52,276 bases of DNA from Gammaproteobacteria bacterium (GTDB lineage Bacteria > Pseudomonadota > Gammaproteobacteria > Ga0077554 > Ga007554), in assembly GCA_016191235.1 (NCBI GenBank), contig JACPOZ010000016.1, positions 1 to 52,276 on the forward strand, written 5' to 3'. The notes beneath the pieces are model-generated. The model saw nothing but the letters and a program-made list of their open reading frames with translations. It was not told where the DNA came from and did no database searches. The position numbers were made by a program, and so were the translations under genes. This document shows, one piece after another, positions 27,117 through 35,780 of the stretch (its first letter is position 1; each line of letters opens with the position of its first letter).

Positions 27117-29702
27117 TCACTCTATAGCACCCTTCCCAAACACCAGCCTCCCCTCCTCCAGATCCACCTTAATCACATCCCCCGGCCCGAAGTGGCCAGT
27201 GAGAATTTGCTGGGCCAGCGGGTTTTCCAGCAGGTGCTGGATGGAGCGTTTGAGCGGGCGGGCGCCGTAGACCGGGTCGAAGCCCGCCTCGCCGAGTTTG
27301 TCGAGCGCGGCATCGGTGAATATAATATCCATGTCGCGATCTTGCAAACGCTTGCGCAAATAGGCTACCTGGATCGTGGCGATGGAGCGGATCTGCTCGC
27401 GCGCCAGCGGGTGGAATACTACGACGTCATCGACACGATTGATGAATTCGGGGCGGAAATGCTGCCCGACGATATCCATCACTGCATTCTTCATCGCCGC
27501 ATAGTTCTCTTCTCCCGCCATCTCCTGAATCAACTGCGATCCCAGATTGGAGGTCATCACAATCACGGTGTTGCGGAAATCCACAGTGCGCCCCTGGCCG
27601 TCCGTGAGACGACCATCGTCGAGCACCTGCAACAGAACATTGAATACGTCGGGATGGGCCTTTTCCACCTCATCGAGCAGTATCACCGAATAAGGCTTGC
27701 GGCGCACCGCCTCGGTGAGATAACCGCCCTCTTCATAGCCCACATAGCCGGGCGGCGCACCGATCAGCCGCGCCACGGAATGCTTCTCCATGAATTCGGA
27801 CATGTCGATGCGCACCATGGCATCATCGGTGTCGAACAGGAACGCCGCCAAGGCCTTGGTCAACTCGGTCTTACCTACGCCGGTCGGCCCTAGAAACAGG
27901 AACGAGCCATTGGGCCGGTTGGGGTCGGACAATCCCGCGCGCGAACGACGTATCGCGTCGGACACGGCCTTCACCGCCTCCGTTTGCCCGACGACGCGCT
28001 TGCCCAACGCCTCTTCCATGCGCAGCAATTTGTCGCGCTCGCCCTCCAGCATCTTCGACACCGGGATGCCGGTCCATTTGGAGACCACCTCGGCGATCTC
28101 CTCGTCAGTCACTTTGTTGCGCAGCAATTTCATCTCGTGCATCTCGGCCTGCGCGGCCATGTCGAGCTGCTTCTGCAGCTCGGGGATACGGCCATATTGC
28201 AGCTCGGACATGCGCGCTAGGTTGCCCGCACGGCGCGCCGTCTCCAGTTCGATGCGCGCCTGGTCGAGCGCTTCCTTGATATGCTGGGTGCCGTGTATCG
28301 CAGCCTTTTCCGCCTTCCAGATCTCTTCCAGGTCGGCGAACTCCCGCTCCAGCTTGCCGATCTCAATCTGGAGAATATCCAGCCGCTTCCTGGATGCCTC
28401 GTCGGCCTCTTTTTTCAACGCCTCGCGTTCGATCTTGAGCTGAATCAGACGGCGTTCCAGACGATCCATCTCTTCCGGCTTGGAGTCGATTTCCATGCGG
28501 ATACGGCTGGCCGCTTCGTCAATCAGGTCGATGGCCTTGTCTGGCAGGTTACGGTCGGTAATGTAGCGGTGTGACAGGGTGGCCGCTGCGACAATTGCCG
28601 GATCGGTGATATCGACGCCGTGGTGCGCCTCGTATTTTTCCTTCAGGCCGCGCAGGATGGCGATGGTATCCTCGACAGACGGTTCGTCCACCAGCACCTT
28701 CTGGAAACGGCGTTCCAGCGCGGCGTCTTTCTCAACGTACTGACGGTATTCATCCAATGTCGTGGCGCCCACGCAGTGCAACTCGCCGCGCGCCAGGGCG
28801 GGCTTGAGCATGTTGCCCGCGTCCATCGCGCCTTCCGCCTTGCCCGCGCCGACCATGGTGTGCAGCTCGTCGATAAACAGAATGACATTTCCTTCTTGCT
28901 TGGCGAGATCGTTCAACACCGCCTTGAGGCGCTCCTCGAACTCACCACGGAACTTGGCGCCGGCAATCAATGCACCCATATCCAGCGACAACACGCGCCT
29001 GCCCTTGAGCCCTTCCGGCACCTCGCCGTTGACAATGCGCTGCGCCAGGCCTTCCACGATAGCGGTCTTTCCCACGCCCGGCTCACCGATCAGCACCGGA
29101 TTGTTCTTGGTACGGCGTTGTAACACCTGAATGGTGCGGCGAATCTCGTCGTCGCGCCCGATCACCGGGTCGATCTTGCCCTGCTCGGCGCGCTCGGTGA
29201 GGTCGATGGTGTATTTTTCCAGCGCCTGGCGCTGCTCCTCGGCATTCGGATCGTCCACCTTCTGGCCGCCGCGCATCTTTTCGATGGCCTGCTGGAGAGA
29301 ACCCTTGGCCGCACCGGCCTTGCGCAGCAAATCCCCCAGCGCACCCTTGTCTTCCAGTGCCGCGAGCACGAACAACTCGCTGGAAATATATTGATCCTTG
29401 CGCTGTTGGGCCAGCTTGTCGGCGAGATTCAACAGACGGCTCAAGTCATTGGAAACATGTACCTCGCCCTCCGCACCCGACACAGTAGGCAGGCGCTCCA
29501 GCGCCTCGCCAAGCTGCGAGCGCAGACTGTTGACGTTGACATCCGCCTGCGTCAGCAGCGAACGCACCGCACCACCCTGCTGATCGAGCAGGGCCGTCAT
29601 CACATGCGCCGGTTCAATGAATTGATGATCCCGCCCCACCGCCAGGCTCTGGGCGTCGGCCAGCGCCATCTGGAACTTACTGGTCAGTTTGTCCATACGC
29701 AT
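27117..29702 (-). CDS. clpB: ATP-dependent disaggregase ClpB
   Basis: An 861-residue Hsp104/ClpB chaperone that, with DnaK, pulls proteins out of aggregates. Order of domains: Clp N domain (1-150), first AAA+ module with GEPGVGKT, the long coiled-coil middle domain (about 400-530) that distinguishes ClpB from ClpA/C, the second AAA+ module with GPTGVGKT, and a C-terminal D2-small domain. GAGG lies 7 nt before the ATG at 29702. A sigma32-like promoter lies upstream. Confidence 0.97.
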   Translation of the reverse strand: MRMDKLTSKFQMALADAQSLAVGRDHQFIEPAHVMTALLDQQGGAVRSLLTQADVNVNSLRSQLGEALERLPTVSGAEGEVHVSNDLSRLLNLADKLAQQRKDQYISSELFVLAALEDKGALGDLLRKAGAAKGSLQQAIEKMRGGQKVDDPNAEEQRQALEKYTIDLTERAEQGKIDPVIGRDDEIRRTIQVLQRRTKNNPVLIGEPGVGKTAIVEGLAQRIVNGEVPEGLKGRRVLSLDMGALIAGAKFRGEFEERLKAVLNDLAKQEGNVILFIDELHTMVGAGKAEGAMDAGNMLKPALARGELHCVGATTLDEYRQYVEKDAALERRFQKVLVDEPSVEDTIAILRGLKEKYEAHHGVDITDPAIVAAATLSHRYITDRNLPDKAIDLIDEAASRIRMEIDSKPEEMDRLERRLIQLKIEREALKKEADEASRKRLDILQIEIGKLEREFADLEEIWKAEKAAIHGTQHIKEALDQARIELETARRAGNLARMSELQYGRIPELQKQLDMAAQAEMHEMKLLRNKVTDEEIAEVVSKWTGIPVSKMLEGERDKLLRMEEALGKRVVGQTEAVKAVSDAIRRSRAGLSDPNRPNGSFLFLGPTGVGKTELTKALAAFLFDTDDAMVRIDMSEFMEKHSVARLIGAPPGYVGYEEGGYLTEAVRRKPYSVILLDEVEKAHPDVFNVLLQVLDDGRLTDGQGRTVDFRNTVIVMTSNLGSQLIQEMAGEENYAAMKNAVMDIVGQHFRPEFINRVDDVVVFHPLAREQIRSIATIQVAYLRKRLQDRDMDIIFTDAALDKLGEAGFDPVYGARPLKRSIQHLLENPLAQQILTGHFGPGDVIKVDLEEGRLVFGKGAIE

Positions 29703-29737
29703 CGGATTACCTCATATTGGAAGATATTGATGCTTAG

Positions 29738-29767
29738 ATGATGGGGATGGCCTGGCTGGGATTCAAC
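29738..29767 (-). promoter_or_regulatory. Sigma32 (heat-shock) promoter of clpB
   Basis: On the minus strand GTTGAAT (-35) and CCCCATCAT (-10) are separated by 14 nt, close to the sigma32 consensus CTTGAAA-N13/15-CCCCATNT. The distance to the clpB start is about 35 nt. It fits the known heat-shock control of clpB. Confidence 0.6.
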
Positions 29768-29839
29768 CTGGGGGCGGGGGTTCAACGAGGTGGATTGTGC
29801 CGGGCTTTAGTTTAAGTCTTAACCAATACTGGATGGTAA

Positions 29840-30031
29840 CTACTCACCCCCCTCGCCCAGGAATCCGCCGAGCAGTTCATGCAACGGGTAGCGCAACGCG
29901 ACATCGTGCGCTGTCCCTGTTGCGGAAAGGGCCGCTTGCAGACAGTGGAGGTGCCGCTGCCCCAGGGCCGGACCGAGCCACGGCGGATCCCCGGCGCCAC
30001 GGTGCCCCGCAACAACCGGGGGCCACCGTGA
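29840..30031 (+). pseudogene. C-terminal relic of an IS91-like transposase
   Basis: The frame from 29840 to the TGA at 30031 encodes LAQESAEQFMQRVAQRDIV followed by RCPCCGKGRLQTVEVPLP. A helix followed by a CPxCG zinc-knuckle-like motif resembles the C-terminus of IS91-family transposases. No start, catalytic tyrosines or upstream sequence remain, and no IS ends were found. The rest of the 665-nt gap between clpB and mscS shows no convincing gene apart from the sigma32 promoter and an inverted repeat. Confidence 0.45.
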
Positions 30032-30287
30032 TGGGGGCACGGCGCGGCGGCGGATTTCAACCGGGCGCAACGGCGTCCAGGATGGCGCACGGCCCGTATC
30101 TCCCCACCTCCCCTTACCGCGCCGCCCGCACACCGCGCAATCGCCCTGAATCACCTCCCGAATATCGATATCCGTCGCTCATCGGCCCCCGCAACACCCC
30201 CGGCGATACTTTTCGCTTGACACCCTTGGCCCTGCCAACCCTACAATCCCCTTTATAGTCATCACTCCGGCGGTTCAGTCCAACAAG

Positions 30288-30347
30288 GTTTATCCGCCGC
30301 GAAACAGGTCCGCGCTCCGTTTCAAGTTATCGACGCGGCGGATAAAC
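30288..30347. repeat. 14-bp perfect inverted repeat upstream of mscS
   Basis: GTTTATCCGCCGCG (30288-30301) and CGCGGCGGATAAAC (30334-30347) with a 32-nt loop. Flanking GTCCAAC (about 30278) and GTTAGCGGAC (about 30355) also pair partially, faintly recalling an integron attC site. There is no integrase or cassette array here. Confidence 0.5.
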
Positions 30348-30367
30348 GCTATTCGTTAGCGGACTTC

Positions 30368-31630
30368 ATGTCTGACATGCAGCAAACTGCGCTGCTATGG
30401 CAATTTGCCGTGCTCGCGCTGAGCCTTGGCGTGGGATGGTGGGTCGGGCGATTGGCAAAGCGGCGTTTTGCGGAGCACCCGTTCGCTGAACATGAGGCGT
30501 TCGCCGGGGTTAGCGCACACCGGATGTTTGGCGGCTTTAACCGCGTGATCTTCCCTCTCACAGCGTTATGCCTGGTGCTGATTGGTAAGGCGTTGCTCCG
30601 GCATAGCTATCACGTCAACCTCCTCAACATCGCGGCGGCGCTGCTGGTTTCGCTGGCGCTGGTGCGCTTGACCGTATACGTGCTGCGTAACATCTTTGCT
30701 CCAAGTGGCTGGCTGCACACGTCCGAACGCTTCATCGCCGGACTGATCTGGCTTGGCGTTGCCTTGCATATCACGGGTTTCCTGCCGGAAATCGAGCGGG
30801 TTTTTGACGAACTCAGCTTTACCGTTGGCAAACACCGGTTTTCGTTGCTGCTCGTGGTGCAAACGGTGTTCACCGTCGGCATTACCCTGTTGTTGGCGCT
30901 GTGGCTGGGCAGCATTCTGGAACGGCGCATCTTAGGCGCCGATCAGCTTGATATGAATCTGCGCGTGGTGGCAACCAAGTTGATCCGGGCGGTGTTGCTC
31001 GTAGCGGGCATACTGATTGCGTTGCCGATACTGGGCATCGACATTACCGTGTTGTCCGTGTTTGGCGGCGCGCTCGGCGTGGGGCTGGGATTGGGATTGC
31101 AGAAAATCGCCAGCAATTATGTCAGCGGGTTCATCATTCTGCTCGACAAATCCATCCACCTGGACGACATCATCACCGCCGACAATCGCTATGGCAGCGT
31201 ATCCCGCCTCACCGCACGATATATCGTGTTGAAAGCACTCGACGGCACCGAAGCGATCATTCCCAACGACACGCTGATCACCTCGACCGTGGTCAACCAC
31301 TCCTACTCGGACCGCAAAATCAGAATCGGAATCCCGGTGCAAATCAGCTACGGCAGCCCCCTTGAAACCGCCATGAACATAGTGCTGCTCACAGCTCAAC
31401 ACAATCCGCGCGTGATCAACGATCCTGAACCTAAAGTCTACCTCAAGGAATTTGCCGAAAACGGCATCAGCCTGGAGCTTTCAATATGGATTAGCGACCC
31501 GGAGGAAGGCCAGCTCTCGCTGCGTTCCGACATCAACCTGGAAATCTGGCGCGAATTCCAAAAACAGGGAATTGAAATCCCTTACCCGCAGCGTGCTATA
31601 CATATCATCGGCCAGCCTTTGCAACCATAA
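30368..31630 (+). CDS. MscS-family mechanosensitive channel
   Basis: A 420-residue inner-membrane protein. Four to five membrane helices precede the pore helix, whose Gly/Ala-rich face FGGALGVGLGLGLQKIASNYVSGFIILLDKSI is the classic MscS TM3 signature. A beta domain (IIPNDTLITSTVVNHS) and an alpha/beta C-terminal domain follow. It probably opens on hypo-osmotic shock. It is longer than E. coli MscS because of additional N-terminal helices. Solitary gene, bounded by the relic region and the defence island. Confidence 0.92.
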   Translation: MSDMQQTALLWQFAVLALSLGVGWWVGRLAKRRFAEHPFAEHEAFAGVSAHRMFGGFNRVIFPLTALCLVLIGKALLRHSYHVNLLNIAAALLVSLALVRLTVYVLRNIFAPSGWLHTSERFIAGLIWLGVALHITGFLPEIERVFDELSFTVGKHRFSLLLVVQTVFTVGITLLLALWLGSILERRILGADQLDMNLRVVATKLIRAVLLVAGILIALPILGIDITVLSVFGGALGVGLGLGLQKIASNYVSGFIILLDKSIHLDDIITADNRYGSVSRLTARYIVLKALDGTEAIIPNDTLITSTVVNHSYSDRKIRIGIPVQISYGSPLETAMNIVLLTAQHNPRVINDPEPKVYLKEFAENGISLELSIWISDPEEGQLSLRSDINLEIWREFQKQGIEIPYPQRAIHIIGQPLQP

Positions 31631-31777
31631 ATAACATGGGGATTAACGGCAGGAGACTTCCCATCAAACCACCTACGCTGCGCCGCCGTGCTCGTTTTTC
31701 ATTTTAGACCCGGTGCCTCCACCCCCAAAAGGTCGTATAGTGCGCAAGTCGCCAAATTAAAATAACGAGAATTTTTA

Positions 31778-33973
31778 ATGTCCCAACTCGAACACATCGA
31801 AGCCATCGAAAAACGCCTGTGGAGTGCCGCCGACAACCTGCGCGCCAACTCCAACTACGCCAGCAACGAATATTTCCTGCCCGTCATGGGCCTGGTGTTT
31901 CTACGTCACGCTTACAGCCGCTATCTGGCGGTGAAGGCGCGCATCGAACCCAACCTGCCCAGTCGCGGCGGCAAGACGCGCGCACTGACCAAGGAGGATT
32001 TCTCGCAGCAGAGCGCCATCTTCCTGCGGCCCAAGGCGCAATTCGATTATCTCGTTTCACTACCCGATAGCGAAGACCGCGCCCGCGCCATCATCGAGGC
32101 GATGGACTCCATCGAGGCGGATTACGAGAACCTGCGCGGCACCCTGCCCAAAGGCGAATATCAGTTGCTGGAAAATCAGGTTCTCGGCCATCTCCTGCGT
32201 ACCCTCAACCCAGAGGAGCTGAAGAAGGTCTCTGGCGACGTATTCGGCCGCATCTACGAATACTTCCTCACCCAGTTCGCCGGTCAGGGCGCCCACGATG
32301 GCGGCGAGTTCTTCACCCCGGTATCCCTGGTCTCGCTCATCGCCCACGTACTCGACCCCGAGCGCGGCACCGTGCTCGACCCGGCCTGCGGTTCCGGCGG
32401 CATGTTCGTGCAGAGCGCGTGCATCGTCGAGGAGCACGGCGATAGCCCCACGGAAAAGCTCACCTTCCGCGGCCTGGAGAAGAACGCCACCACCATCCGC
32501 CTGGCCAAGATGAACCTCGCCGTCCACGGACTGGAAGGCGACATCCAGAAGGCCATCACTTATTACGAAGACCCGCACGAACTGCTCGGCAAGGCCGACT
32601 ATGTGATGGCCAATCCACCCTTCAACGTCGACGAAATCGACGCCGACAAGGTCAAGAGCGACCCGCGCCTGCCCTTCGGCCTGCCCGGCGTCAACAAAAA
32701 GGAAAAGGTCAGCAATGGCAACTACGTCTGGATCAGCTACTTCTACAGCTACCTGAACGAGAAGGGCCGCGCCGGATTCGTTATGTCGTCCCAGGCCTCC
32801 AGTGCCGGCGGCGGCGAGGCCAAGGTGCGGCAGAAGCTGGTGGAGACCGGCGACGTCGACGCCATGATCGCCATCCGCTCCAACTTCTTCTACACCCGCA
32901 CCGTGCCCTGCGAACTGTGGTTTTTTGATAAAACAAAAGGAAACCCCCCTCTCCCGCATGCGGGAGAGGGGCCGGGGGAGAGGGTAAGAGGCCGCAACAC
33001 CGTCCTCATGATCGACGCGCGCAACGTCTACCGCAAGGTCACGCGCAAGATCTACGATTTCTCCCACGAGCAGCAGCAAAACCTGCAAGCCATCGTCTGG
33101 CTCTACCGCGGCGAAACCGAACGCTACCTGCAACTGGTCTCCCAATACCTCGGCACGGCCGTGGATGAGGCGCAAGCCTGCTTTGAACAAGAAGACGAAA
33201 CAGGCCAGACCGCACGGCCATTGCCAGACTACGCCGAGGCGCTGAAGGCGTTACGAAAAACACTGACACCGTTCCTAAACAGCCTGCCGAAGAACTCCCC
33301 TCTCCTTCCGGGAGAGGGGCCGGGGGTGAGGGCTGCAGAAGTGCTGAAGGAGCTGGAAAAGGAGACTGAACTGTTTGCCCAGGACATCGAGCAGTTCCGC
33401 AAGAGCGCGCAGCAGGCCGCCAAACAATGGCAGGCCGCGCCGGACACCAACACCGCACTGCTCAAGCTCACCCAAGAATTCGAGCCCATGAGTGATGCCA
33501 GCCGCGACCTCATCAAACAAACCGACCTCACCTACAAGCTCGTCACCCGCCTCATCGACACCCTGGAATCCTCCCCTCCCCCTCTGGGAGAGGGGCCGGG
33601 GGTGAGGGCTGCCACCCGCGACCTCACCCGCGCCCGCAAGACTGCCGACGAGGCCCGCCAACTCGCCGTCGAACAACTCAAGCAGGTACGCTACTTCTGG
33701 AAACAGGCCCACTGGCTCACCGAACGCTTCCCCGAGGCCAAACTGCGCGACGTGGCAGGGTTGGTCAAACTGGTGGACCTCAAAGAAATCGCCGCCAACG
33801 ACTGGAGCCTCACCCCCGGCCGCTACGTCGGCGTCGCCCCCGAGGAGGTGGACGAAGACTTCGACTTCGAAGAAACCCTGCGCGAAATTCATGTGGAACT
33901 GGAAGACCTCAACGGTGAGGCCGTCACCCTGGCCGCAACCATCAAAAGGAATTTTGAGGAGTTGGGGGTATGA
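31778..33973 (+). CDS. hsdM: Type I restriction-modification methyltransferase subunit HsdM
   Basis: A 731-residue N6-adenine methylase. The helical N-terminal HsdM domain is followed by SAM motif I VLDPACGSGG (residues 199-208) and catalytic motif IV NPPF (279-282). The C-terminal region past residue 400 is long and helical. Three short peptides do not look native: NPPLPHAGEGPGERVRG (about 390-406), SPLLPGEGPGVRA (about 508-519) and SPPPLGEGPGVRA (about 598-610). Each is the in-frame translation of a palindromic DNA repeat. The stop overlaps the next gene (ATGA). It is first in the island operon. Confidence 0.95.
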   Translation: MSQLEHIEAIEKRLWSAADNLRANSNYASNEYFLPVMGLVFLRHAYSRYLAVKARIEPNLPSRGGKTRALTKEDFSQQSAIFLRPKAQFDYLVSLPDSEDRARAIIEAMDSIEADYENLRGTLPKGEYQLLENQVLGHLLRTLNPEELKKVSGDVFGRIYEYFLTQFAGQGAHDGGEFFTPVSLVSLIAHVLDPERGTVLDPACGSGGMFVQSACIVEEHGDSPTEKLTFRGLEKNATTIRLAKMNLAVHGLEGDIQKAITYYEDPHELLGKADYVMANPPFNVDEIDADKVKSDPRLPFGLPGVNKKEKVSNGNYVWISYFYSYLNEKGRAGFVMSSQASSAGGGEAKVRQKLVETGDVDAMIAIRSNFFYTRTVPCELWFFDKTKGNPPLPHAGEGPGERVRGRNTVLMIDARNVYRKVTRKIYDFSHEQQQNLQAIVWLYRGETERYLQLVSQYLGTAVDEAQACFEQEDETGQTARPLPDYAEALKALRKTLTPFLNSLPKNSPLLPGEGPGVRAAEVLKELEKETELFAQDIEQFRKSAQQAAKQWQAAPDTNTALLKLTQEFEPMSDASRDLIKQTDLTYKLVTRLIDTLESSPPPLGEGPGVRAATRDLTRARKTADEARQLAVEQLKQVRYFWKQAHWLTERFPEAKLRDVAGLVKLVDLKEIAANDWSLTPGRYVGVAPEEVDEDFDFEETLREIHVELEDLNGEAVTLAATIKRNFEELGV
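32944..32984. repeat. In-frame palindromic repeat in hsdM, copy 1
   Basis: CCCCCTCTCCCG / CGGGAGAGGGG followed by GGGGGAGAGGG. Inserted between ELWFFDK and NTVLMIDARN, which are adjacent in typical HsdM proteins. Confidence 0.75.
33297..33332. repeat. In-frame palindromic repeat in hsdM, copy 2
   Basis: CCCCTCTCC / GGAGAGGGG followed by CGGGGGTGAGGG. Translated as SPLLPGEGPGVR. Confidence 0.75.
33571..33608. repeat. In-frame palindromic repeat in hsdM, copy 3
   Basis: CTCCCCTCCCCCTCT / GGGAGAGGGG followed by CGGGGGTGAGGG. Translated as SPPPLGEGPGVR, in the same frame as copy 2. Confidence 0.75.
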
Positions 33974-35031
33974 GCAAACTCGTTAAACACGATGATCCCG
34001 CCGACTTGCTGGCCGACATCCGCAGCTTGGTCGCCGAAGCCCGGCAGACCGTTGCTACGGCGGTCAATGCCGAATTGACCCTGCTTTACTGGCGCGTCGG
34101 CAGGCGAATCCGCGAAGAAACACTCAAGGGCGAACGTGCGGCCTATGGCGAACAGATTGTGGCTGCGTTAAGTGAGCGCTTGACCGCAGATTATGGGCAG
34201 GGTTTCAGCCGCCGCAATTTATTCAACATGATTCGTTTTGCAGAAGCATTTCCCGATGAACGGATTGTGCATGCACTGCGTGCACAATTGTCCTGGACTC
34301 ACTTCAAGTCCGTCATTTACATGGACGATCCGCTCAAACGGGATTTCTATGCTGAAATGTGCCGCATCGAGCGCTGGAGCACGCGCACCCTGCAAGCACG
34401 GATTGACTCGATGCTGTTCGAGCGCACCGCGCTTTCCAAAAAGCCGGAAGAATTGATCCGGGTCGAACTCGATGCCTTGCGCGACACTGATCGCGTGACG
34501 CCCGAACTGGTTTTTCGCGACCCCTACGTGCTCGACTTCCTCGGACTCAAGGATCGTTATCTGGAAAAAGACCTCGAAGACGCCATCATGCGCGAACTGG
34601 AAAATTTCCTGCTCGAGCTGGGCGGCGGTTTTAGTTTCGTCGCCCGGCAAAAGCGGATTACCGTCGGCCATGAGGATTACTACATTGACCTGCTGTTTTT
34701 CCATCGCGGCCTGCGTCGGCTGATTGCCGTCGAACTCAAGCTGGGTGATTTCAAGCCTGCAGACAAAGGGCAAATCGAGCTTTACCTGCGGTGGCTGGAC
34801 AAGTATGAGCGGCAACCCGGCGAAGCCGCGCCGCTCGGCCTCGTGCTTTGCGCCGGACAGGAGATTGACCTGGTGGAATTGCTGGAGCTTGAAAAGAGCA
34901 GTATCCACGTCGCCGAATACCTCACCGCCCTGCCGCCGCGCGAAGTGCTGGCGCGCAAGCTGCATGAGGCAGTGGCCTCGGCGCGGGCGAGGCTTGCGCA
35001 GCGGCAGGATGACGAGGAGTTGGGGATATGA
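33970..35031 (+). CDS. DUF1016 / YhcG-family PD-(D/E)XK nuclease-domain protein
   Basis: A 353-residue protein. The DUF1016 N-terminal helical domain (about 1-150, with LLYWRVGRRI, YGEQIVAALS and FSRRNLFNMIRFAEAFP) is followed by a PD-(D/E)XK nuclease-like domain. There DYYIDLLFFHR supplies the acidic residue and IAVELKLGDFKP the ExK. Such genes occur in type I R-M operons, where an accessory nuclease role is suspected but not established. It overlaps hsdM and the next gene by ATGA at each end, so it is part of the operon. It is probably an intact, active cargo gene. Confidence 0.88.
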   Translation: MSKLVKHDDPADLLADIRSLVAEARQTVATAVNAELTLLYWRVGRRIREETLKGERAAYGEQIVAALSERLTADYGQGFSRRNLFNMIRFAEAFPDERIVHALRAQLSWTHFKSVIYMDDPLKRDFYAEMCRIERWSTRTLQARIDSMLFERTALSKKPEELIRVELDALRDTDRVTPELVFRDPYVLDFLGLKDRYLEKDLEDAIMRELENFLLELGGGFSFVARQKRITVGHEDYYIDLLFFHRGLRRLIAVELKLGDFKPADKGQIELYLRWLDKYERQPGEAAPLGLVLCAGQEIDLVELLELEKSSIHVAEYLTALPPREVLARKLHEAVASARARLAQRQDDEELGI

Positions 35032-35780
35032 AGAAAACGCCCACCGGCAACGCCGTTGAGCGCGGTTCGCGCGGTCGCGAACGGGGGGATGCGTCATTTC
35101 CCGCGCCACCGTCGCATGCCGGGTTGCCCGACGATTATGCGTCCATCCTCGCGGAGATCAAACAGCGCATTCAGACGGCGCGCCTGCGCACCGTCATGGC
35201 TGCCAATTCCGCCATGGTCACGCTGTATTGGGACATTGGCGGTCTGATCCTGGAACGGCAAGAGCGCGAAGGATGGGGCACGAAGGTCATCGACCGGCTA
35301 TCCGCAGACCTCAGCGCCGCCTACCCGGACATGGGCGGCCTGTCGCCGCGCAACCTGCTCTTCATGCGCTCATTCGCGGCTGCTTACCCCGACGAGCAAA
35401 TTGTGAAACACCTTGTTTCACAATTGCCCTGGGGGCACGTCATCCGACTTGTACAACGGATCAAAGACCCGGACACGCGCCATTGGTACATCAAGGCAAG
35501 CATCGAACACGGCTGGTCACGCAACATTCTTGAAATGCAGATTGATGCCCACGCCCATGAGCGCCACGGCAAAGCCATTACCAACTTCAATGCCACCCTG
35601 CCGCCTGCGGAATCGGATATGGCGGCACAGATATTCGAGGATCTGTATTTGTTCGACTTTCTCGGCACCGCCGACCCGCGCCGCGAGCGCGAAATCCACG
35701 TCGAGCGGGAAGACTTCAACGCCGAAGCTTTCATGCTGGCGGCGACTATCAAAAGGAATTTTGAGGAGTTAGGGGTATGA
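35028..35780 (+). CDS. Truncated DUF1016 protein fused to a copy of the HsdM C-terminal tail
   Basis: A 250-residue chimera. Residues about 40-220 are a DUF1016 N-terminal domain (TLYWDIGGLILERQ, LSPRNLLFMRSFAAAYP) paralogous to the preceding gene. It breaks off after YLFDFLGTADPR, so the whole nuclease domain is missing. The last 30 residues (EIHVEREDFNAEAF then LAATIKRNFEELGV) match the last 30 of HsdM, at about 80% DNA identity by hand alignment. The tail carries the GAGGAG site for hsdS. It has no nuclease motif, so it is probably a recombination scar that may still bind something. Confidence 0.8.
   Translation: MKKTPTGNAVERGSRGRERGDASFPAPPSHAGLPDDYASILAEIKQRIQTARLRTVMAANSAMVTLYWDIGGLILERQEREGWGTKVIDRLSADLSAAYPDMGGLSPRNLLFMRSFAAAYPDEQIVKHLVSQLPWGHVIRLVQRIKDPDTRHWYIKASIEHGWSRNILEMQIDAHAHERHGKAITNFNATLPPAESDMAAQIFEDLYLFDFLGTADPRREREIHVEREDFNAEAFMLAATIKRNFEELGV

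Noticed and set aside
29797-30258. 153-codon open frame upstream of mscS
   Set aside because: Translation is Pro/Arg/Ala-rich without domain features. The alternative frame at 29840-30031 gives a recognisable transposase relic instead.
30278-30360. True integron attC site
   Set aside because: The left box fits RYYYAAC, but the right box GTTAGCG breaks the GTTRRRY rule and no integrase or cassettes are present, so it is reported only as an inverted repeat.
31631-31777. att-site copy of the tRNA-Val 3' end at the left edge of the island
   Set aside because: I looked for the tRNA 3' sequence and saw no match in this gap.
32060-33190. 376-codon open frame on the minus strand
   Set aside because: It is antisense to hsdM. 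The hsdM frame has clear methylase motifs, so this is a shadow.
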